A DNA stretch of 10,993 bases from Bacteroidia bacterium. GTDB taxonomy: Bacteria; Bacteroidota; Bacteroidia; Bacteroidales; Rikenellaceae. This document shows positions 1 through 6,267 of the stretch, piece by piece. Where the stretch lies: contig BNXD01000049.1 of NCBI GenBank assembly GCA_025999315.1, positions 1 to 10,993 of the forward strand, written 5' to 3'. Under the pieces are notes generated by a model. That model was not told the origin of the DNA. It was given only the letters and a program-made list of their open reading frames with translations, and ran no database searches. Positions within the stretch are counted from its first letter, which is position 1; every line of letters starts with the position of its first letter. The position numbers and the translations under genes were made by a program.

Positions 1-1
1 T

Positions 2-18
2 TCGCCCCTGCGGGGCGA
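2..18. other. GC-rich hairpin at the left edge
   Basis: A perfect 7-bp stem (TCGCCCC / GGGGCGA) with the 3-nt loop TGC. It could be the base of a terminator for a gene lying left of the window, but no run of T follows it on the plus strand and the minus-strand continuation is outside the window. From here to about position 72 I see nothing else. Confidence 0.35.
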
Positions 19-72
19 TCCGGAAAGTATTGTTGCATCTTTTGTTCAAAAAGCGCGAAGCTAAGGCCGCCA

Positions 73-277
73 TTGGCGGGCAAAGGGACGCCCGCGAAGG
101 AAAGCAAGCAGAGGGACGCTTGCCTTCCTCGCGCTACCTCGGCCGTAGCCCGCGAGCGGTCTCTGCTCTCGCTTCGAGCGTCGTGATGTTGGCGGGCAGA
201 AAGACGCCCGCGAAGTTGGCAAGCAGAGGAATGCTTGCCTTCCTCGCGCTACCTCGGCCGTAGCCCGCAAGCGGTCT
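73..277. repeat. Two ~90-bp direct repeats, each with three hairpins
   Basis: Copy A covers 73-162 and copy B 189-277; they are close to identical over their right ~40 bases and differ by a few substitutions and a one-base indel on the left. Each copy folds into three adjacent hairpins. Hairpin 1 is GCGGGC/GCCCGC (76-95; 192-211). Hairpin 2 is GCAAGC/GCTTGC (104-123; 219-238), extended in copy A by GGAA/TTCC outside one mismatch. Hairpin 3 is CTCGC-GCTAC / GTAGC-cc-GCGAG (128-156), with one mismatch in copy B (243-271). The loops of hairpins 1 and 2 are all 8 nt and purine-rich: AAAGGGAC, AGAGGGAC, AGAAAGAC, AGAGGAAT. Open frames across the block are low-complexity and shared by both strands, so I read it as a non-coding structured repeat rather than a gene. 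Whether it is dispersed in the genome cannot be seen here. Confidence 0.75.
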
Positions 278-315
278 GCGGCCCTCGCAACGCTGCTCGG
301 TTCTCCTCGTCGCTT

Positions 316-399
316 GGCAGAGTTGCGAGTAAACTCGCCTCTGCCTCACTCCTTCGTCGATTCGCGCCTCGGCAGAGTTGCGAGTAAACTCGACTCTGC
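316..399. repeat. Two copies of a long bulged hairpin
   Basis: Copies at 316-345 and 371-399 share 22 identical bases starting GGCAGAGTTGCGAG, 55 bp apart. Each is itself an inverted repeat. The first pairs GCAGAG with CTCTGC and GCGAGT with ACTCGC around a central AA, with TT bulged. The second pairs GCAGAGT with ACTCTGC and CGAGT with ACTCG, with TG bulged, so the pairing is kept although the sequence shifts. The second copy lies about 50 bases beyond the stop codon of the S4-domain gene and could end or protect that transcript, but there is no T tract. Most likely a REP-like palindromic repeat. Confidence 0.65.
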
Positions 400-447
400 G
401 CCCGGTTTGTCGTCGGCTGCGGCCCGCATTGCCACCGGCTTACGCCG

Positions 448-837
448 TTACTCCTCCCCGTCGGGCAGGTTGTCGATCAGCGACTCGATGTCGCGGCGCT
501 CTTTTTTGGTGGGGCGGCCGGTGCCGCGGTCGCGCGTTACAAAGATCGTCTCACGGGGCACGGCGAGCCTGGCCAGCTCCTCGGGCGGGGTAACATCCAT
601 CGCGTAACGCGGCACATCCCTCGCCGGCAAACGGCTCGAAACCAACTCCAGCACCCTGTAGCTATACACCACCGGCATTTTGCGCACCGACACCACATCG
701 CCGACCCGCACCTCGCGCGAAGGTTTGGCCGACGCACCCCCTACCTGCACCTTGTTGTTGCGACAAGCCTCGGCCGCATCGCTGCGCGTCTTGAACACCC
801 GCACCGCCCAAAGCCATTTATCGAGCCTGACGTCCAT
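448..837 (-). CDS. S4-domain RNA-binding protein (Hsp15/YabO-like)
   Basis: A 129-residue protein with an N-terminal S4 RNA-binding fold over about residues 1-60, opening with RLDKWLWAVRVFKTRS and running through the glycine-rich turn KVQVGG to REVRVGDVVSV. This pattern marks the Hsp15/YabO group of small heat-shock-like S4 proteins. E. coli Hsp15 binds 50S subunits carrying a stalled nascent chain and helps recycle them; a similar role here is inference. The C-terminal half is charged and basic (RDRGTGRPTKKERRD), consistent with RNA contact. The start codon lies 6 bp after the pth stop, so the two are almost certainly co-transcribed. Pth also rescues stalled translation products, which fits the pairing. 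Downstream, the hairpin repeats at 316-399 are the only candidate transcript end. Confidence 0.9.
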   Translation of the reverse strand: MDVRLDKWLWAVRVFKTRSDAAEACRNNKVQVGGASAKPSREVRVGDVVSVRKMPVVYSYRVLELVSSRLPARDVPRYAMDVTPPEELARLAVPRETIFVTRDRGTGRPTKKERRDIESLIDNLPDGEE

Positions 838-843
838 TGTTGT

Positions 844-1407
844 CTATTTGTTGTTGAAGCCGTTCATGGCGGCGCTGAGGCCGGCGGCGGCGAATGTGCG
901 TACGGCGTCGCAGGCGAGGGTTATGCGTGCGGACAGGGCGGTGAGTTCGTCCTCGCTCCAGCGACCCAGCACGTGGTCGATCTGGTAGCCGCGCGGAAAA
1001 TCGCCCCCCACGCCGAAACGCAGGCGGGCGTAGTCGTTCGATCCCAGCACCATATCGATGTTTTTCAGCCCGTTGTGGCCTCCGTCGCTCCCCTTGCCGC
1101 GGATGCGCAACGCCCCGAACGGCAGGGCGATGTCGTCGAGGACCACCAGCAGGTTTTCACGGGTGATCTTCTCGCGCTGGAGCCAGTAGCTGACCGCTTT
1201 GCCGCTGAGGTTCATGTAGGTGGAGGGTTTGAGCACCACCAGGGTGCGTCCGCGGTGGCTGACGCGGGCCACATCGCCGTAACGCTCCGTGGCGAACGAC
1301 GCCCCGCCCTGAGCGGCCAGGGCGTCGGCCACGCTGAAACCTATGTTGTGGCGGGTGTCGGCATATTCGGCTCCGATGTTGCCCAATCCGGCGATGAGAT
1401 ACTTCAT
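844..1407 (-). CDS. pth: Peptidyl-tRNA hydrolase
   Basis: Pth cleaves the ester bond of peptidyl-tRNAs that drop off the ribosome, freeing tRNA in the cytoplasm. The start used here gives 187 residues beginning MKYLIAGLGNIG, the usual Pth N-terminus; an in-frame upstream ATG at 1476 would add 23 residues running back through the terminator hairpin and is unlikely. Catalytic features by comparison with E. coli Pth are N10, H20 (in TRHNIGF), N66 (in YMNLSGKAV), D91 and N112 (in GGHNGLK). GLGNIG replaces the common GLGNPG, which I recall as normal for Bacteroidales. The start codon lies only 17 bp after a strong terminator hairpin, while the S4-domain gene follows 6 bp beyond its stop. Confidence 0.96.
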   Translation of the reverse strand: MKYLIAGLGNIGAEYADTRHNIGFSVADALAAQGGASFATERYGDVARVSHRGRTLVVLKPSTYMNLSGKAVSYWLQREKITRENLLVVLDDIALPFGALRIRGKGSDGGHNGLKNIDMVLGSNDYARLRFGVGGDFPRGYQIDHVLGRWSEDELTALSARITLACDAVRTFAAAGLSAAMNGFNNK

Positions 1408-1424
1408 GGTGTTGTCCTGGTGCG

Positions 1425-1459
1425 AAAAAGGCTGTTTTGATCTACAAAACAGCCTTTTT
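1425..1459. terminator. Bidirectional intrinsic terminator between rplY and pth
   Basis: A perfect 15-bp stem (AAAAAGGCTGTTTTG / its complement) with the 5-nt loop ATCTA. The T runs that close the stem give a U tract on either strand. It sits 33 bp beyond the rplY stop in the minus-strand direction and ends 17 bp before the pth start. It should end most rplY transcripts; how pth is then expressed (readthrough, or a promoter I cannot identify) is open. Confidence 0.88.
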
Positions 1460-1492
1460 ATCGGTTGACATGACATGTATGACGCGGGTATG

Positions 1493-2062
1493 TTACTCGG
1501 CCTCGGCAGCGGCTTTGGCGGCGCGGGTGATCTTGACCGCGCATATGGCGGTGGTTGCCGGGGTCAGGATGGTGAGCCCGTCGAATTTCAGGTCGCCGGC
1601 AAAGATCGACTTGCCCAGCTCGAGGCTGGTGATGTCGACGGTCAGCTGGTCGGGCAACTTCTCTATCAGACCGCTGACGGTCAGCTTGCGTTTGTTGAGG
1701 ATAAGTTTGCCGCCCACCTTCACGCCCTCGGAGTTGCCCTCCAGAGCCACAGGCAGGTCGATCGTTACGGGTTTGCCCTCGATGACGCGATAGAAGTCGA
1801 TGTGCAGGATCTCTTCGCGCACGGGGTGAAACTGTGCCTCGCGCATGACGGCCACCTCTTTCTTGCCGTCGATGTCCAGCTCAACAACGTAGGAGTTGGG
1901 GCTGTAGATCAGTGGTTTGAGGTCTTTGACGCCCACTGCGAAGTGGACGGTCTCCCCGCCGCCATAGACGATGCAGGGCACCTGTCCGTTGCGACGGACG
2001 GCCTTGCTTGCCTTTTTGCCGAAACTGTCGCGTGCGACAGCCTTGAGTTCGAGTTTTTGCAT
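1493..2062 (-). CDS. rplY: 50S ribosomal protein L25 (Ctc/TL5 type)
   Basis: A 189-residue L25 of the long Ctc/TL5 class. Residues 1 to about 92 form the 5S rRNA-binding domain (MQKLELKAVARDSFGKK, then AVRRNGQVPCIVYGGGE), and about 95-185 the TL5-type C-terminal beta domain (VTIDLPVALEG, then GGKLILNKRKLTVSGL). It ends in an Ala/Lys-rich tail. L25 binds 5S rRNA in the central protuberance of the large subunit; Ctc proteins are often stress-linked in Firmicutes, which need not hold here. The start is the first ATG with L25 homology and is preceded by an AT-rich stretch without a clear Shine-Dalgarno sequence. It has its own likely promoter at 2170-2177 and a leader with a hairpin at 2127-2150, and it diverges from tRNA-Leu. 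Confidence 0.96.
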   Translation of the reverse strand: MQKLELKAVARDSFGKKASKAVRRNGQVPCIVYGGGETVHFAVGVKDLKPLIYSPNSYVVELDIDGKKEVAVMREAQFHPVREEILHIDFYRVIEGKPVTIDLPVALEGNSEGVKVGGKLILNKRKLTVSGLIEKLPDQLTVDITSLELGKSIFAGDLKFDGLTILTPATTAICAVKITRAAKAAAEAE

Positions 2063-2126
2063 GGTATAAATTAACTTTTAAACGTTTCGCCCCCATGGAT
2101 CGTCCGACCCGCCGGGGTGTTACTCA

Positions 2127-2150
2127 GCCACACTCATGCCTGAGTGCGGC
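2127..2150 (-). promoter_or_regulatory. Hairpin in the rplY leader, possible r-protein leader
   Basis: Within the predicted ~100-nt leader of rplY is a 10-bp stem with one G-U wobble, read on the minus strand as GCCGCACTCA / TGAGTGTGGC closed by the tetraloop GGCA. No T run follows, so it is not a simple terminator. It ends about 65 bases before the rplY start, within reach of controlling translation. Leaders folding to bind their own ribosomal protein are known for several r-proteins; a role for L25 here is inference from position and fold only. Confidence 0.45.
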
Positions 2151-2169
2151 CCCATTACACTTGCGGGCA

Positions 2170-2177
2170 CAAAGGTA
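2170..2177 (-). promoter_or_regulatory. Bacteroidota -7 box for rplY
   Basis: On the minus strand this reads TACCTTTG, a perfect match to TAnnTTTG. It would place the transcript start near 2163 and a leader of about 100 nt before rplY. I do not see a good TTTG -33 element at the usual distance. Confidence 0.5.
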
Positions 2178-2251
2178 GAAATATTTTCGGAAATTTTGCC
2201 CCCGTTAGGCGATTTTGTCGTGCTTGTCGCGAGGAATTAAATTTTTTTGAT

Positions 2252-2259
2252 TACTTTTG
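2252..2259 (+). promoter_or_regulatory. Bacteroidota -7 box for tRNA-Leu
   Basis: TACTTTTG matches TAnnTTTG perfectly, 17 bp before the mature tRNA 5' end, which fits a short tRNA leader. A T-rich run precedes it directly, but no clean TTTG lies at the usual -33 spacing; the nearest CTTG at 2223-2226 is too far. Together with the rplY box this makes 2163-2266 a divergent promoter region. Confidence 0.55.
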
Positions 2260-2276
2260 TGCCGTTGTTACGATCG

Positions 2277-2360
2277 GCCCAGGTGGTGAAATTGGTAGAC
2301 ACGCCACTTTGAGGGGGTGGTGAGCGTTAGCTCGTGTGAGTTCGAGTCTCGTCCTGGGCA
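2277..2360 (+). tRNA. tRNA-Leu (GAG)
   Basis: An 84-nt type II tRNA. The acceptor stem GCCCAGG pairs with CCTGGGC, followed by discriminator A2360; CCA is not encoded. The D arm has GTG/CAC with the GG of ATTGGTAGA. The anticodon stem CCACT/GGTGG (one G-U) holds the loop TTGAGGG, giving anticodon GAG at 2311-2313, read as leucine CUY codons. The long variable arm GAGC-GTTA-GCTC is typical of tRNA-Leu, and the T loop is TTCGAGT. It is followed immediately by a terminator, so it is transcribed as a single-gene unit. Confidence 0.96.
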
Positions 2361-2361
2361 C

Positions 2362-2400
2362 AACGCCCGATCTTTGAAGATCGGGCGTTTTCGTTTTTCG
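2362..2400 (+). terminator. Intrinsic terminator of tRNA-Leu
   Basis: AACGCCCGATC pairs perfectly with GATCGGGCGTT around the loop TTTGAA (2362-2389), followed by TTTTCGTTTTT. It begins one base after the discriminator base. dinB starts 18 bp past the T-rich tail. Confidence 0.9.
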
Positions 2401-2417
2401 GCCTTCGCGTAAAACCC

Positions 2418-3476
2418 ATGCGCAAGATCATCCACATAGACATGGACGCTTTCTTTGCCAGCGTCGAGCAGCGGGACAACCCGGACTATCGGGGCAAGCC
2501 GCTGGCCGTGGGGCGTGCGGGCGAGCGTGGCGTTGTGGCGGCGGCCAGCTATGAGGCGCGACGCTATGGCGTCCACTCGGCCATGCCCTCGCGCACGGCG
2601 CTCAAACGCTGCCCGTGGCTGATCTTCACCCCCGGACGGTTCGAGGTCTACCGGGAAGTCTCCGAGCAGATCCGCGCCATCATGCTCGAATATACCGACC
2701 TGGTGGAGCCGCTGTCGCTCGACGAGGCCTATCTGGATGTTACGGGGCAGCCCTCGGCGACGATCATCGCGCGGGAGATCAAACAACGCATACTGGAGAC
2801 CACCGGCCTGACCGCCTCGGCCGGAGTGTCGGTCAACAAGTTCCTGGCCAAGATCGCCTCGGACTACGACAAGCCCGACGGGCTGTTCGTCATCACGGAC
2901 AAGGAGGCCGAGGCGTTTGTGGAGGGGTTGAAGATCGAGCAGTTCTGGGGCGTGGGCAAGGCGACGGCCGAGAAGATGCACTATCTGGGCGTCCACACCG
3001 GGGCCGAGCTGAAACGGCTGCCGGAGCCCTTTCTGGTTGGCAACTTCGGCAAGATGGGCCATTTCTACTGGCAGTTCGCCCGTGCTGTGGACGACCGCCC
3101 TGTCGAGCCGGAGCGCATCCGCAAATCCATAGGGGCGGAGAACACCTACATGCACGACATCGGCGAGGGCGAGGAGCTGGCGGCGAAACTGCGCGAGGTG
3201 GCTGACGAGGTGTGGCGGCGGGCCTCGAAGCGCGACTTCTACGGCCGCACCGTAACGCTCAAGATCAAATACTCCGACTTCGAGCAGATCACCCGCAGCC
3301 GCACCATGACCGGATTCATCAACGAGTTCGGCATGTTTTGGCAGGCGGCGCAGGAATTGCTCGACGCGGTGGAGCTCGGCGACCGAAAGGTCCGCTTGAT
3401 GGGCCTGACCGTCAGCAACGCCCAGCACATCGAGCAGCCCGAAGCCTATCAACTGGAGCTGGAGTTTGGAGATTGA
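2418..3476 (+). CDS. dinB: DNA polymerase IV (Y-family, lesion bypass)
   Basis: A 352-residue Y-family polymerase, close to the usual length, that copies past damaged bases with low fidelity. The palm begins HIDMDAFFASVEQ (metal-binding D8) and carries the second catalytic pair D102-E103 in SLDEAYLDVTG; D10 and the steric-gate region FF (12-13) are present. Finger residues YEARRYGVHSAMPS (45-58) match DinB. The helix-hairpin-helix thumb spans about 160-215 (SVNKFLAKIASDYDKPDG upstream, FWGVGKATAEKM within) and the little-finger domain about 235-340. The C-terminus YQLELEFGD resembles a sliding-clamp binding peptide (QLxLxF), known for Pol IV. The start directly precedes the family N-terminus. 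No promoter is obvious between the tRNA terminator and the ATG, so expression may rely on readthrough or an unrecognised site. It converges with the helicase-nuclease gene across 63 bp. Confidence 0.96.
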   Translation: MRKIIHIDMDAFFASVEQRDNPDYRGKPLAVGRAGERGVVAAASYEARRYGVHSAMPSRTALKRCPWLIFTPGRFEVYREVSEQIRAIMLEYTDLVEPLSLDEAYLDVTGQPSATIIAREIKQRILETTGLTASAGVSVNKFLAKIASDYDKPDGLFVITDKEAEAFVEGLKIEQFWGVGKATAEKMHYLGVHTGAELKRLPEPFLVGNFGKMGHFYWQFARAVDDRPVEPERIRKSIGAENTYMHDIGEGEELAAKLREVADEVWRRASKRDFYGRTVTLKIKYSDFEQITRSRTMTGFINEFGMFWQAAQELLDAVELGDRKVRLMGLTVSNAQHIEQPEAYQLELEFGD

Positions 3477-3539
3477 GCGGGGTTAAACCACGCATGGCAA
3501 TTACAAGGATGGCGCTGGGGTGCCATACAGGTCGAAAAT

Positions 3540-6080
3540 CTAACTCAGAGCGTCGACAAGTCGCTGTCGCTCGCCGCTTTCATTTGTTTTGAGACGAATC
3601 CATTTCAGACCGCATTTGTCGAGAATCGCGTTTTTGAGTTTGTCGCGCTCGGCTTGTCTGGTTCCGCTTTTATGGTAGCTCACCCCGTCTACTTCGATTG
3701 CAAGATGAGGCGATTTGTCGAGCTTGTCAAAAATCAGAAAATCAACATGCGTCAGTATGTTCATAGCATAACGCCTTTCATTGTCATCGAATTTGTCTGT
3801 GTCGCGAACTATCATTTTGAGCGGAACATGGACGGCAACGTCATACCTTGAAAACCGTTCATATTTTAAAATATCCTCTATCAAGATATACATTAAATTC
3901 TCGCTGTCAAATTCGGATATACGTTTATGTCTACCAAGAAGCGCTCTTCGTTTTTCGGCATAACCATTGTACAAATAGTCGAATACGGAATAAATTCGAC
4001 TCTGGATGATCTCTATGTTGTTGTAACGAATATAGCGAATCAGATCGCCGATATTGGTGTCGCGTTCGATGTCGGCCGCGCTTACGACGACGATAAGCTG
4101 GTCGATTGCCCGTGAAATGGCAACATTCAACCTGTTGGCGTTGTCAGCAAATTCGCCCACTTCGTTGTCTACCGTCGACAGAACAATAATGTCGTTTTCG
4201 CGTCCCTGAAACTTGTCCACGGTGTCCGCTTTGATCGATGTGTCGGCAAAAGCCGATTGAAGCGCATTTGTCTGATTCCGATATGGTGTAACAATACCCA
4301 CGGAACCATGTCTTGTGTCAAGATTCTGCTGAGGGATTACCTCATTCATGATAACGTCGATCTGTCGTTGATTGGTATGGTCGCGGGCGTGATTTCCATC
4401 TGCAGTTTGATAGACGACAAGCGGCTGGCGGTCGGAGCGAGGCTCGGTAAGTACGATCAACTCGCTATTATAAAATTTACGGCTGCAGAACTCGATTATC
4501 TTCGGATGGCAGCGATAGTGCTCGCGGAGCAGTGTCCGCGGCGCATCCTGAAATATCTCCATGATGGAGGAGAGTAGACTGTGATTGCGGTAACGATAAA
4601 CCTCGGGCAAGTCGAAGCGGGCAAAAATCGCATCGGTTTGCTCGGCAGCCCGACGATCGACCACATTTGGGAGCTGTTTCAAGTCGCCGACGACAACCGC
4701 TTTTTTTGCGCAGGACAATGCAAGCGCACCAGTTACGATGTCGACCTGCGACGACTCGTCGATTATTACGTAATCGAACATTACCTTATACGACAAACTG
4801 CTCCGGAGGGAATAAGTCGTGCTCAGCGTGACGGGGTAGGCGGCAATGAATTCTTCCGGTTTATTCCACAAATCGCCAAGTGTAAACGTTTTTCGTTCGT
4901 TCTTACCATATCTGCAGGCAAGTTTGTCTCGAAACAACTCCGCTGAAAGATTGGAATATTCCTGCATTTTACCTTTGAAGTCAAACGTGGCGAGGGTTTT
5001 TTCAAGCAAGGCGATGGATGCGGTCAATTCCTCTTTTCTTGCGTCGTAATATCGCTTTTGACAACCGGTTATCAATATTTCGGGAGCGAGATCGTATAGC
5101 GCCTTGTCTGTTATGCCGTATTTGAAGCGATTCCTCAATCGTTCAAAAAATCGGGGTTTTTTACCCTTCGCGGCATAATGTTCGAATAGCAGCCACAATT
5201 CCAGCGCTGCTGCCGATATAGCGTTTTGCAAAAAAGGTATCCTAACTGCTGACTTGTTGCGGTCGCAGTATTCCGCAAAGTGCCTGTATTCGATTTCAAT
5301 CCCGTCATGTTCCTGCTTCAGACGGGAAAGTTCATTCTTTTTTGCAAGCATGCTGCTTAGAGAGACAAACAATGTTTGCAAACGTTCTTGGACGGTTGCG
5401 TGCCTGTCCGTTGAAAGTCGCCAGGCCCCTAAATCGGGCAAAGGTCGCTGCAGTTCGATAAACTCACGTTTGTTGTCGCTATTGCCGAGGCGGGCGGCTA
5501 TGAAATCTGTGTTATATTTGACCAGTTTTTCAAAAATGTTTGCCGTAGCCGAGTTGTTGCTCGAAACTACTGCGACGCTCTCACCCCGCATGACTGCGTT
5601 GGCAATGATGTTGAGTATCGTTTGCGTTTTCCCTGTCCCGGGAGGTCCTTCGATTATGGACAATGAGTTTGAAAGCGCGAGATCTACGGCTTGCTTTTGA
5701 CTGGCATTGAATCCGAACGGATATATGGCAGAGGTTGCGCGCTCACCCCCGCATGATCTGAACTGTCCGGACAGAAACGGTGCGAGCACACTGTCTGGAC
5801 TTACAAACTCGATTCTGGCATAATGATTTGCAAGTATGTTGCCCACTTGTGGGTCTACCAGCCCCACTGTCCGAGCCAAAGCAGCCAGATAGTCGAAACA
5901 CCTGTTTGCTGTGTGATCGGCCAGTGCGGAAGCGACAACGCGAACATTCTGCGATGCGTAAGAGTAGGTTTTGCCGTTCGAGTATGTTATATCGACTTTG
6001 TTTCCATTTTTACGGTATGCACGAATCGAATCTGTTTTATCTTCGCCCTTAACAAATATGCGTTGTTTTTGTGTCGCCAT
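3540..6080 (-). CDS. SF1 helicase with C-terminal nuclease-like (DUF2726-type) domain
   Basis: An 846-residue protein of the UPF1/Dna2-like SF1 class (AAA_11/AAA_12). A small N-terminal beta domain (1-50, ending YSYASQNVRVV) is followed by a linker. Helicase motifs are: a Q-like motif FNASQKQAV (124-132), Walker A GPPGTGKT (145-152), Walker B DESS (441-444), motif III GDLKQLP (465-471), HYRCHP (521-526), VDKFQGREND (621-630) and NVAISRA (652-658). About 165-430 is a helical insertion. The C-terminus (about 735-840) looks like a PD-(D/E)xK-derived domain: D780 in HVDFLIFDK, E796 and D798 in AIEVDGVSYH, then ERDKLKN and KWIRLKTNE. It probably translocates on nucleic acid and may cut it; neither the substrate nor a defence role is shown by sequence. 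The gene is clearly AT-richer than its neighbours (a sampled line is about 45% GC against about 65%) and stands alone, suggesting acquisition. All motifs are intact. Confidence 0.88.
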   Translation of the reverse strand: MATQKQRIFVKGEDKTDSIRAYRKNGNKVDITYSNGKTYSYASQNVRVVASALADHTANRCFDYLAALARTVGLVDPQVGNILANHYARIEFVSPDSVLAPFLSGQFRSCGGERATSAIYPFGFNASQKQAVDLALSNSLSIIEGPPGTGKTQTILNIIANAVMRGESVAVVSSNNSATANIFEKLVKYNTDFIAARLGNSDNKREFIELQRPLPDLGAWRLSTDRHATVQERLQTLFVSLSSMLAKKNELSRLKQEHDGIEIEYRHFAEYCDRNKSAVRIPFLQNAISAAALELWLLFEHYAAKGKKPRFFERLRNRFKYGITDKALYDLAPEILITGCQKRYYDARKEELTASIALLEKTLATFDFKGKMQEYSNLSAELFRDKLACRYGKNERKTFTLGDLWNKPEEFIAAYPVTLSTTYSLRSSLSYKVMFDYVIIDESSQVDIVTGALALSCAKKAVVVGDLKQLPNVVDRRAAEQTDAIFARFDLPEVYRYRNHSLLSSIMEIFQDAPRTLLREHYRCHPKIIEFCSRKFYNSELIVLTEPRSDRQPLVVYQTADGNHARDHTNQRQIDVIMNEVIPQQNLDTRHGSVGIVTPYRNQTNALQSAFADTSIKADTVDKFQGRENDIIVLSTVDNEVGEFADNANRLNVAISRAIDQLIVVVSAADIERDTNIGDLIRYIRYNNIEIIQSRIYSVFDYLYNGYAEKRRALLGRHKRISEFDSENLMYILIEDILKYERFSRYDVAVHVPLKMIVRDTDKFDDNERRYAMNILTHVDFLIFDKLDKSPHLAIEVDGVSYHKSGTRQAERDKLKNAILDKCGLKWIRLKTNESGERQRLVDALS

Positions 6081-6114
6081 GGTTGCCGTTTGCGAGCTTT
6101 GTTAAGAGTTCGTC

Positions 6115-6138
6115 CAAAAATAATCAGGAAAATTTTCC
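6115..6138 (-). promoter_or_regulatory. Probable promoter and palindrome of the helicase-nuclease gene
   Basis: On the minus strand TATTTTTG (6122-6115) matches TAnnTTTG, 34 bp before the start codon. Four bases upstream of it lies the perfect 12-bp palindrome GGAAAATTTTCC (6127-6138), in the spacer where a repressor could block polymerase. No TTTG -33 box is clear. That the palindrome is an operator is inference; it could be chance in AT-rich DNA. Confidence 0.45.
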
Positions 6139-6190
6139 AGGCTTGTTGAGGGATCAATTGCTGTGTTTTTCGACCTTGCTCGGCAAGGCC

Positions 6191-6237
6191 TGTGCAACGG
6201 TCCGCCTTGTTCTTTACGTTTGGTTCATTGTGCAACG
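6191..6237. repeat. Short direct repeat upstream of the helicase-nuclease gene
   Basis: The 9-mer TGTGCAACG occurs at 6191-6199 and again at 6229-6237, starts 38 bp apart, in the AT-richer stretch between the transporter stop and the helicase-nuclease start. A 6-bp hairpin (CCTTGC-TCG-GCAAGG, 6174-6188) lies beside it without a T run. Function unknown; it could mark an insertion boundary or a binding site. Confidence 0.35.
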
Positions 6238-6267
6238 TTTGCCGAACCCGCTGCCGAGGAGTTGCCT

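Noticed and set aside
30..349. Overlapping open frames of 69-77 codons on both strands
   Set aside because: They follow the hairpin repeats, share low-complexity peptides from both copies and strands, and have no family features; GC-rich palindromes produce such frames.
844..1476. Longer Pth start at 1476
   Set aside because: The added 23 residues are encoded by the terminator hairpin and lack similarity to Pth; MKYLIAGLGN at 1407 is the family start.
2268..3452. A 394-codon minus-strand frame over dinB and the tRNA
   Set aside because: It is antisense to dinB, whose catalytic motifs are unmistakable, and it also reads through the tRNA and its terminator; GC-rich codon usage keeps this frame open.
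3477..3539. Possible terminator between dinB and the helicase-nuclease gene
   Set aside because: Only 5-6 bp imperfect inverted repeats (ATGGC/GCCAT) are present, without a T run on either strand.
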